Part shown: positions 55,941 to 64,000 of the stretch, piece after piece
Numbering within the stretch: the stretch's first letter is position 1
How the letters are laid out: each line of letters begins with the position of its first letter
Source of the DNA: Cantharellus purpuraceus
Lineage: Eukaryota; Basidiomycota; Agaricomycetes; Cantharellales; Hydnaceae
NCBI GenBank assembly: GCA_025174535.1
Contig: JALBUN010000048.1
Coordinates: 558,001 to 622,000, forward strand
Reading direction: 5' to 3'
Length of the DNA stretch: 64,000 nt
The notes under the pieces: model-generated
Told to the model about the DNA's origin: nothing
The model's database searches: none
What the model saw: the letters and a program-made list of their open reading frames with translations, nothing else
Program-made: the position numbers and the translations under genes

Positions 55941-57244
55941 ATGACGCTCCCACTCTCCCCAAAACCCATTCCATATGGCCAATATAACAACCCCTATTCT
56001 GGTTCCCGACTTTCGTATCCTTCTCCCCCTCCACTCAATGTTCCCAACCTTGTTCAAGGTTCAAGTTCAGCATTCTCCACTATAGGATCCAATGGCATTA
56101 TGAATGGCTCCATAAACAATCCCAATGGGGTTACTAGTGCCAATGCCCACTTGGCGGCACAGGAGGAAGCCAAGATCTATACTCTTGTAATCGATTTGCT
56201 GGACCCTAATACACGCGAGAGCGCCTTGCTCGAGTTAAGCAAAAAGCGCGAGCAATTTGATGACCTCGCTCTTGTCTTATGGCATTCCTTTGGTGAGTAC
56301 AATGATCCGGTCATCACATCCGCCACTGATGATTGTACCAGGCGTCATGGCAGCCTTGCTGCAGGAAATCGTAACGGTATATCCGCTGCTATATCCTCCG
56401 GCACTGACTGCGCATGCTTCCAACCGGGTTTGCAATGCGCTAGCCCTCTTGCAATGTGTTGCCTCCCACTCAGAAACACGGCAACTTTTTCTGACTGGTA
56501 TGAATTCCTTTAACGAAAGGTTTCGCGAGCTAAGTTAGTGTTAGCCCATATCCCATTGTTTTTGTATCCGTTTTTAAACACCACCTCCAAAACCCGGCCG
56601 TTTGAATATCTAAGACTCACCTCTTTGGGCGTCATCGGAGCGCTAGTCAAGGTCATCCACCTTCAGATTTTCCTTTATATTCAGCTGAATCTCTTCCGTC
56701 TTAGCAAAACGACAACAACTCTGTCATTCACTTCCTTCTGTCGACTGAGATCATTCCCCTCTGCCTTCGAATCATGGAAACAGGCTCTGAGTTATCAAAG
56801 ACCGTGGCTATTTTCATTGTGCAGAAGATTCTTCTCGATGAGACTGGTTTGACGTACATTTGCCATACATACGAACGATTCTACGCCGTCGGCACTGTTT
56901 TAAGCAACATGGTCAACCAGCTTGTCGAAACTCAGGCAGTTAGGCTTCTCAAACATGTTGTCAGATGCTACTTAAGGCTCAGTGACAACATGCGGTAGGT
57001 TTAATCACCTTCTTCCTTCGTTCTATCTAAATCTTTGACCAGCGCTCGCGAAGCCCTTCGGGCGTGTCTTCCAGAACCCTTGCGCGATTCAACATTCGCG
57101 AATTTGTTAAGGGTATGTTACTTACTACCTTCAGTCTGATCGCGCGGCGTTACCCATTATATACAGGGCGACATGGTCACAAAAAGGTGTCTTTCGACAC
57201 TCCTCCACAATTTATCCCAACCCGACGCCAGCGGCCAGTCCTAG
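55941..57244 (+). CDS. CAF40: CCR4-NOT subunit Caf40 / Rcd1 / CNOT9
   Basis: The start ATG 55,941 gives [20 protein letters not shown], a Pro/Ser/Asn-rich leader. The conserved armadillo-repeat core follows: [145 protein letters not shown] and a short tail ending PDASGQS (stop 57,242-57,244). Six short introns are inferred. Caf40 is a scaffold subunit of the deadenylase complex that recruits mRNA decay factors and acts in cytoplasm and nucleus. It is convergent with the carotenoid gene 270 bp away. Confidence 0.95.
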
Positions 57245-57513
57245 TCGCTGCTTTCTCTTATTCAAGATTGGATTAAGCCCCACTTCGCCCTGTTATCATT
57301 ACATTGTCATCCCATCATTGTACAACCGCCACCACATCCACCTGCCATTGATCTGGAATAACAGTCGGACGATTATTTCTTGTACGCCACTAGGTAGATG
57401 GTCCGGCTCGACTCTCGATGTGTATACCTCCACCCCCGCGTTAGTTTCTGAAATGAAATAAAGTTTTATACCGTTGTGATCGGTTTGACGCAGTCAATTT
57501 CCAGGCACAAAAA

Positions 57514-59511
57514 TTACCCGTACAGTACCTTGACCACGGTATGCAACTTCTGCCACCTGTCTACTACAACTCTTGTACGCACATCTCCGTGTCTTCTCTC
57601 TATTTCCCGTCCAATGTCCATGTATATTTCAATTGCGAGCCGTGCGCCTTTGCGGCACTCCTGAGGAAGGTATTGTAGGGCAGGACGTGCTTTCGTATAA
57701 TACGATTTTGCCATCCCCACCAGGCGCAAAGCATATCTCGACAGTATAGTATCCAATTTACGATCATTTGGGTCACGGAGCAATGCCTTCAAGCAATCCA
57801 ACTCGCCGGCATGTTCGAACCAGGCAACCGGGATATATGTCCTGCCGTTCTGGGCATCCTCCACAATGTCTCGCGCAATATTCACTAGTTGCAACGCGAC
57901 ACCCATTTGCGTCGCATGATTGAGGATTATCATCCTCTCGTCACTTTCGATTCTGATGGCGGAGAGCTCGCAGTGCCACGTTGTATAGACGAACATATGG
58001 GCTACTGTGCTCGCAACTCGTTCACAATAGGTTATGAGGTCGGCTTCGGTTTGAATGGGGAAACTTGTCGGATCCGACATGGATTGAAAGAAGGCAAGGT
58101 CCGATTCGAAGCCAGCAAGAAGGTCAAGGAAAGGGGTCATTGGGATGAACGGAGTGAACATGGGTAACAGGGCAAACGGTGCTGCCGTTTGCGGCTGAAT
58201 ACGTTCCAATGCATAGTCACGGGTGGCATCGTAGGCAATGTTGATGTTCTCTCGAGTAACTCGCAAAGCATGTTGCGCAGCCTCAACATCTGATGTGCCG
58301 TCCACAAAGTCGTCGACGATACGGCAGAACGCATAACTGCATTGATAATCTGAGTGATAGGGAAGAGAGAGTTTAAAACCACTCACAGCGAAAGTAAATA
58401 CATCCTACACCGATCGGGGAACACTAAACTAGCGAGGTAAAAACTTCGGCTCTTACTCTTTAAAATGAGACAAGCATCCTGTAAATGAACAAGGTGTTGA
58501 CTGTCGTGAGGTGAGTAACGTAGAGACGTAGCCTGCCAGATCGCTCCGATTGATGGAATAGATTGGACCTGGGTAAACTTTTGCGGAAAAGCATCCATGA
58601 GGGCAAAAAAGTAATCGCTGAGACACTTTAGCAAATGGTCCGAGATGATGCAGAAATGACACACCATGTTACCAGACCGATTATGATAATAGTATTAGTG
58701 GCGAGAAAAAACACAGCTTCCCTAACAGAAGACGAGATGAGGTGTAACTCAGCATGTCTAGGCGATACTCACTCAATAACCAAACCTCCCCAAAGTTGCC
58801 AGTTGATCCTTGTGTCCTTTGGTATAACCCACATCCCATCGCGCAAGGCTATGGAGTCGACGAACCCTAAGTACACTGTAGGCACGATGATCGTGCCGTA
58901 TGTCACATGAAGAGGCAAAGCCCTGAGGTGACTTCCAGAGAGTGACCTGTCAAAGGGTCATGATCGTGATCAAAACAAAAGGAGCGTACGTACGTGAGCA
59001 GAGTGAGGAGAGGTCCCGCCCATGCCAATATTAGTCCAAGAGAGCGCAACTCATGACCGACACTCAACATCCACACTCCTATGGCAGTCATTACAGCAAA
59101 GCAAGACACATCAACACGAAGAGTGCAGTTATCCTTTCTAGAATCAAGGAACATGGGATGAACAACAGGCTTGGCGACAAGCAGGTACAGTGTTGAAGTT
59201 ATATATGCCTGTACGACAAAGAAAAAACATTCCTTAAGAGGGACGGCGAGTATAGTCCCCAGCACGCTGTCAGGTGGGTAAAACCAAATCTGGCATCGGG
59301 TTGTTCATAAGCTAGAGAGGTGGGATTCGATGGTACTCAAACTATTCACCTTGCTTAGAATAAGGTACAAGTTCCACGGCGTAGTGGAGACGACCGCAAT
59401 AACACTCAACAGAGTGATCTTAAAGACATCACGGCGACTTCGTACAGGCGAGAGAAGAAGATGCAAGAAAATTGCTGGGGGTAAGGTATAGTATATGTCT
59501 AGTGATCCCAT
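57514..59511 (-). CDS. crtYB: bifunctional lycopene cyclase/phytoene synthase
   Basis: The N-terminal membrane cyclase half starts at ATG 59,511 (MGSLDIYYTLPPAIFLHLLL) and has TTPWNLYLIL, IWFYPPDSVLGTILAVPLKE with following CFFFVVQ, a second set of membrane spans, and VIEEAVFFLATN. The C-terminal phytoene synthase half has SKSRSFYLASLVFPDR, SLYAFCRIVDDFVDGTSD (first Asp-rich motif) and LVNIARDIVEDAQNGRTYIP (second), ending VVKVLYG (stop 57,514). It would join two GGPP into phytoene and cyclise lycopene in membranes, the first and late steps of carotenoid synthesis. In the cyclase, Asn replaces the usual Asp of TxPWD and Lys replaces the first Glu of PxEE. Several introns are inferred. The synthase half looks intact. 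Confidence 0.92.
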
Positions 59512-59792
59512 GCAAAGAGTCAGGCTTCAGCCTTTGACCATTCTACACATATGGATTGCGGACTTACAGGAGGGCATGACTATAGCGCATGGAGAGGAAT
59601 AGCTCGGATACAGAACTCGCCAATAGGCTTCCTTTTACATACTTTTCAAAGTGACACAGAGTCTGTCGCTGACCTGTCACCGACTCAGCCATTGAATAAA
59701 CGCGCCAAACTTGGCCTTTGTGCACCAGTCACGCCATTTAGCCAGCCAGTACTTTCTTCCCTTCCTAGTAGGTATGGTGACATCTAATCGCA

Positions 59793-60032
59793 CTACTTTT
59801 GATTCCATATATTTGCGAGCTGCAACCTGCGCACAATCGCTTGTAATGAATTCGAAACACGAGGTTCTGTCTCGTCCACTGACCTCTTCTGATCTCCTAG
59901 CGTTAACAAACTAGCTAGGCATTGCGCGACTTCCAGATGATCAGTTGACGCCTTGTAATTCTTGACCCTCATAAGTATCTCGAGCAAGATTTTGTTCATT
60001 TGTGATGGTTCGAGTGCTGTAATACTGGACAT
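59793..60032 (-). CDS. small hypothetical protein
   Basis: The open frame has 79 codons from ATG 60,032 (MSSITALEPSQMNKILLEIL), predicted mainly helical, ending LANIWNQK. A further short exon may follow, since splicing at GTAGTG...CTACTAG is possible but gives only a few codons. A different frame downstream (GRKYWLAKWRDWCTKAKFGA) also looks protein-like but could not be joined in phase. No family is recognised. It lies between two minus-strand genes. Confidence 0.4.
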   Translation of the reverse strand: MSSITALEPSQMNKILLEILMRVKNYKASTDHLEVAQCLASLLTLGDQKRSVDETEPRVSNSLQAIVRRLQLANIWNQK

Positions 60033-60341
60033 AATCTACATTACGGCATAAGCAGTACTGCGTCACTCAATTGCACTAGGAGGGTCAAAGCAAATCCTGA
60101 CCCTATAGCGTTTTTCACCTCTAACTTACATGTCAAGTCTGCTCTCCCTTATTTTTTGACAGGCCTTATTCACTGGCCCAACCGTCAGGGTGTACCATCC
60201 AGACCATACAACGCCACTTCTCGGGATCAGGAGCTCGAGTACTATAAGCTTAAGTAAGCCCGGATCCTCTATGCTTGAGCTTGAGCGCTTGAGCATTTAA
60301 ATACTCAGTACATAGCGGAGGGCGGGCTAACAGTATAAGCT
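60033..60341. other. intergenic
   Basis: This is 309 bp between the small ORF and the SWA2 stop. It is presumably the SWA2 3' UTR and the upstream region of the small ORF. No structured element is seen. Confidence 0.5.
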
Positions 60342-63011
60342 CTAACGAGATGCATTCCATGCTTCACTGAGTGTGCCAAACACACTGTTTGCAACCATGC
60401 GTTCCTCTAGTGTAGTATTGTTCATGTTCAGCTGCAGAGGAACCAGGAAGATGCATGATTCGATGCACCGAACACAAAGGGTTTATAACGCACCTTGTCC
60501 GGGTGTAATTTGGCAATCGCCTTTGTGTACTGTACCTTGAGCTGTCCGGGAGAGATGAGTTCTGACATGCCAACCGTCTGCCATCCGAATGTCGGTGATA
60601 GAACGACATCGAGGCTAGCGATCAGCGCGCGAAGATTGTTTTCCTTGCCAGTGCGCCATGTTGTGAGACGAGCGTCGACTACATCCTTCAAGTCGTGTCG
60701 TGCCTGTTCCTCCTTCTCTTGCGCTACAGCTGCGGCGCGAACGCGTATCAGTGCCTCTGAAGACTGAGCAGGAGAGATTCGACTTGGCGTCGACTGTGAT
60801 TGCGGCTTCAATTCCAGATGTGAAGCTTTTTGATATGTCGTAGGGATACGCCCGTCATGGATCATCCGTCTACATCTCCCTGCTGCCTTTGCGGCATCCC
60901 CCTTGAGCGCAGCGCTAACCCACGGAGCTGCACTCAACCGCTCCCAATCACCAACAGCTTCCTTCCATTTCTCCAATCCCTCAAACGCTTCTGCCCTCCG
61001 TCGTAGTGCTTTCCCGACTGCATCACCAAGGCTGGCCACTTCACTCGCCTCCTCTCTTCCCGGATGCCAGGCTGCGCCAAGGTCCCCTGTGATAATGCGT
61101 AACACTTCACTTGTGTCATGAACCGTTCCCTTGTATTCTCCTGTCTTGAGGCGTGTAAGCGCGCGGTTGTTGTGCAAAGGAATGCGGAGCAGATGGGACG
61201 CGGGAAGCTCGTCGATGGCTCGAGAGTATGCCGCCTCCGCTTCTGCAAAACGACCCAATTTGAAATGTTCTGTGCCAGAGGACTTGTTCGCACCACTGGT
61301 GGCGAGCACAGAAGGAGAAGCTTCGATGGATGGACGTACGACAGGCAGCAATGGAGTAGAGGTAGAACCAGAAGGGGGTGGCGGCGCTTTCGAAGTGGAC
61401 GCCGATGCTGCCGGTCGTCGTCGAGCGGGAGATCGATACACGGAATCGTTTTCAAAAAGCGAGACGGAGTGTTCGGAGCGCTGCAGTACTGGTGTAGAGT
61501 GCGAAGGTCGACCAGGCACTCGGCTGTCCCGCGGCAGGTCCTGGTACTCACGGGCAGAAAGCTCGGCCCCGTCTGCAGCTACTCTAGCGTTTTCCATCCA
61601 TCTTGGACGGCCCTTATTGTTAACTCCCTCTGCCCCCGTACTTGCTGAGCGTTGTTCTTCGTAAGCTTTGATAACCTTTTCACGACTCTCTCTCCAGAAT
61701 GCATTCGCTTTGGTGAACATAGTCATTCCAATTGTGGACGCCTGGGATAGAAGCTTGTCTGCCTGATCCTGCAAGCCTTGCTGACTAGTTAAAGGGGACT
61801 CGGATGGTATGGAAAAAGAAGAGGAAGGTGCTGGAGGACCCATGGGACGAGAGGGTTCCTGACGTTGTCTCGAGGAACGGTCCATATTGACATCTTGCAC
61901 CGCCCCCTCCTCCTCCCTTCTATCCTCCGGTGAAGCAGAAGCATCACGGTGCAATATAATCTCAAGTGCCGCTTCCACGTCTAGGCCAGTCGGGGTGGCT
62001 GCCAAGGAATCTTTGGCTTGCTGAACGGAGAAACCCATTTCCACGATTCTTCCAATTATGTGTGGAGGAGGGGATGCAGATGAAGTGTGGGAGGGCCATG
62101 GCGCCGGAGGCGGCTTGTGAGGGGGTAGGTAGATATACGTGAAGAAATTATACAAATGGCAGAATACATACTTTCGAGGAAACTTCCTGTGCAACCCCAA
62201 CAGGTTTGGCCAATGAACCCAATATATCGTCTTCGTCTTCGTCCTGGCTTTCAATGGCTCCCAACAACTGATCTGCCCGACCGTCAAAATCAGGATTTGC
62301 AGGAGAGCTTCTGCGTGACGGTTCTTTGGAGTGGGATACTTGCGTGGTTTCAATGCTATCCAGGCGGTCTACGTCAAGCAGATTTGTTGTGGAAGCGGTT
62401 GAAGGAGTCACCGTGATTGCTGGTTTTGGATCTATAAAGTCTAAATCCCATACATCACCATTATTGGTGGATTGAGTGGGATTGGGTGCTTTTAGCGGCT
62501 CAGGAGGGGTCGACGCGTGTTCTTGGGATAGGAAATCCAAGTCCCACAGGTCGTTAGCCTTGACTTGTGTATCAGGCATTGAAGTTTTGACGGATGATGA
62601 GCCTTCATATTTCTCCCAGAAAGAACCTTGCGATATGGATGTAGCTTCATGCTTGTCGATCCTTTCTCTGCGCTCCTGCTCTGCTCTCGCTGCGCGTTCC
62701 GCAATGGTAAGGCCATCATCGCGTGAGGTAGAGTGACCGAACGAGACAAGACCTCCGAAAGCATCACCAGCAGAAGTATTGCTTCTCGAGTTGACTGGCA
62801 TGTGCTTGTTGGAAGGGTTGGAAGAGGGTGTAATGGGTCTACTATTAGGCCGAGATGAGCTAGCGGAGGCGAGCATACTAAAGGTATCTGGGGTAGCACG
62901 AAGGGCAACATTAGGGGTAGTATTAGCAGCCACACCAAGAGTCCTCGGTTTAGATGATTGTGACTTGACCGGGTTTGAGGATGCCCACAAATCACTGAAG
63001 GATTCGCTCAT
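60342..63011 (-). CDS. SWA2: auxilin-like clathrin-uncoating J-protein (Swa2)
   Basis: Auxilins bring Hsp70 to clathrin coats and trigger uncoating. The start is ATG 63,011 (MSESFSDLWASSNPVKSQSS). The disordered N-terminal part carries WDLDF-type and LLDVD short motifs that could contact clathrin or adaptors. After one intron comes a UBA domain (IIGRIVEMGFSVQQAKDSLA, ~62,050), then a Ser/Pro-rich region and TPR repeats (EHFKLGRFAEAEAAYSRAID, LHNNRALTRLKTGEYKG, ~61,270-61,100). The J domain follows, with its HPDK motif directly before the last intron. The final exon NMNNTTLEERMVANSVFGTL...EAWNASR ends at stop 60,342-60,344. UBA-TPR-J is the domain order of yeast Swa2. It is divergent from TOA1. 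Confidence 0.94.
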
Positions 63012-63128
63012 GACTCGGAGGGGATGTGTCGGAGTTGAAACTTACGATCTGCCCCGCACCTTGCGCGCGACGGCGGTGGCGAGAACGACTTACAGTCAGC
63101 CTTTCTACAAGCACAAACCTGAAACAAG
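63012..63128. promoter_or_regulatory. shared promoter, SWA2 / TOA1
   Basis: Only 117 bp lie between opposite start codons, implying a bidirectional promoter. No TATA box is evident. Confidence 0.55.
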
Positions 63129-64000
63129 ATGTCCAACAAGATCGTGGTGAGCGGCTTAAAGTTCCGATGTATCCGCTCAAATCTGAGTACGACCGACAGC
63201 CGCAAACATATCGGTCCGTCATAGACGACGTGATCAATAGCATCAGGTCAGAGTTCGACGAGTATGGAGTATCAGAGGATGTCCTTGGAGACCTACAGTC
63301 GGTCAGTATGGTTTGCTTATCATCCTGGGGGCCTCTCACTTGCCACAGCGTTGGGAAGCGAAAATCATCGCGTCGCATGTTGCAGAGTTCGAACCTGAAC
63401 ACAAGCAGGCTTCCAACTCAAACACACCACCTTCTAATACTTCAGCCGCGCCAGTGGCCCAGCCGTCGTTCCCACCACCACCACCACCTCCACATCCGTC
63501 ACAGTATCCCCAGCACCCAAACTACCCCCCGCAACCACGTAATCAATACCAGAACAATGGATCACAACCGCCTGTTACTGTCAAATCTGAACCTGGACTG
63601 AACGAACCTCGCTATTCTCTCACTGTTGGCCAGGCCATGCACCTGCAAACCTACGTGCTTCCTCATGCTCATCCACAGCAGCATCCAGGACAGCCAGTGG
63701 GCAATGAATCAGTCTTACAATTTCAACAGCAGCAACCGCCTCAGCAACCGCCTCCACAGCCACAACAGCCACAACGCCGGGCGGGTGGCCCGCCACCCTG
63801 GATTGCACATGGTGGCAGGAAGGGCAAGTCTCGAGCGGAGGGTGTTGCAGGGATCCCACAGCTCGATGGTCCTTCCTCTACATCGTCTAACTCATCTTCT
63901 ACACCTCCGCCTGGAGCAGGACTTGCTAGCTCCATTGTGCCAAGAGGGCCCACCGACACTGGTGCGTCCGAGGAAATCAACTCGGACCTTGACGATTCAG
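63129..64000 (+). CDS. TOA1: TFIIA large subunit, N-terminal part (runs off window)
   Basis: ATG 63,129 begins a short first exon (MSNKIV), followed by an intron and the conserved N-terminal helices PQTYRSVIDDVINSIRSEFD, EYGVSEDVLGDLQS and, after another intron, RWEAKIIASHVAEFEPE. A long Pro/Gln-rich spacer follows, as is usual in this subunit. The window ends at EEINSDLDDS, which is the start of the conserved acidic C-terminal domain. TFIIA stabilises TBP on promoters for RNA polymerase II. The C-terminal beta-barrel part lies outside the window. Confidence 0.93.

Noticed and set aside
61118..61664. Two plus-strand frames of ~176 codons
   Set aside because: They are antisense shadows of the SWA2 TPR and disordered region and have no recognisable domain.
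1..64000. tRNA or rRNA genes
   Set aside because: None was seen. The tRNA-like matches are only the iMet-complementary primer sites of the copia elements.

Overview
The window is fungal nuclear DNA. Short introns (mostly about 50 bp) in conserved eukaryotic genes, a fused lycopene cyclase/phytoene synthase, a RecQ/DUF3505 telomere-linked-helicase-type gene and chromodomain Ty3 elements point to a basidiomycete, most likely an Agaricomycete. The species cannot be settled from sequence alone.

The window falls into two parts. Positions 1 to about 42,870 are a graveyard of nested transposable elements with no intact host gene. Recognisable pieces are: remnants of a Ty3-type gag-protease (1-5.1 kb); a duplicated block D (0.94-2.25 and 6.6-8.66 kb); six copies (M1-M6) of a roughly 510-566 bp MITE with 3-bp A/T target duplications; four copies of LTR family C, three of them clean solo insertions; LTR family B (three copies, one a 1.43-kb solo LTR with a 12-bp-periodic array of AP-1/Gcn4-like sites); a near-complete Ty3 chromovirus (14,383-22,167); a complete Ty1/copia element with 138-bp LTRs (22,781-27,008); and a scrambled pair of opposed copia-A elements (31.9-41.8 kb). 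A minus-strand telomere-linked-helicase-type gene (about 27.9 to 8.7 kb) underlies the left half. It has been split by four separate insertions, each with its own target site duplication.

Positions 43,372-64,000 are ordinary compact euchromatin. In order: BRR2 (U5 snRNP helicase, -), an ABP1/drebrin-like actin-binding protein (-), a KDEL-tailed PDI-like protein (+), CAF40/CNOT9 (+), a crtYB-type carotenoid gene (-), a small uncertain ORF (-), an auxilin/SWA2 J-protein (-) and the 5' part of TFIIA large subunit TOA1 (+, runs off the window). ABP1/PDI and SWA2/TOA1 are divergent pairs sharing promoters of 135 and 117 bp. CAF40/crtYB are convergent.

The most interesting signals concern the chromovirus. 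Its presumed mRNA 5' end is perfectly complementary over 12 nt to the sequence just downstream of its 5' LTR, which predicts Tf1-like self-priming. It carries an antisense gene with its own TATA box that encodes a charged-repeat protein with a perfect Zn(II)2Cys6 cysteine pattern. Its decay, and that of the neighbouring copia element, is almost wholly CpG to TpG/CpA: stops arise from CGA, and catalytic Asp codons become Asn. That is the footprint expected of cytosine methylation acting on transposons.
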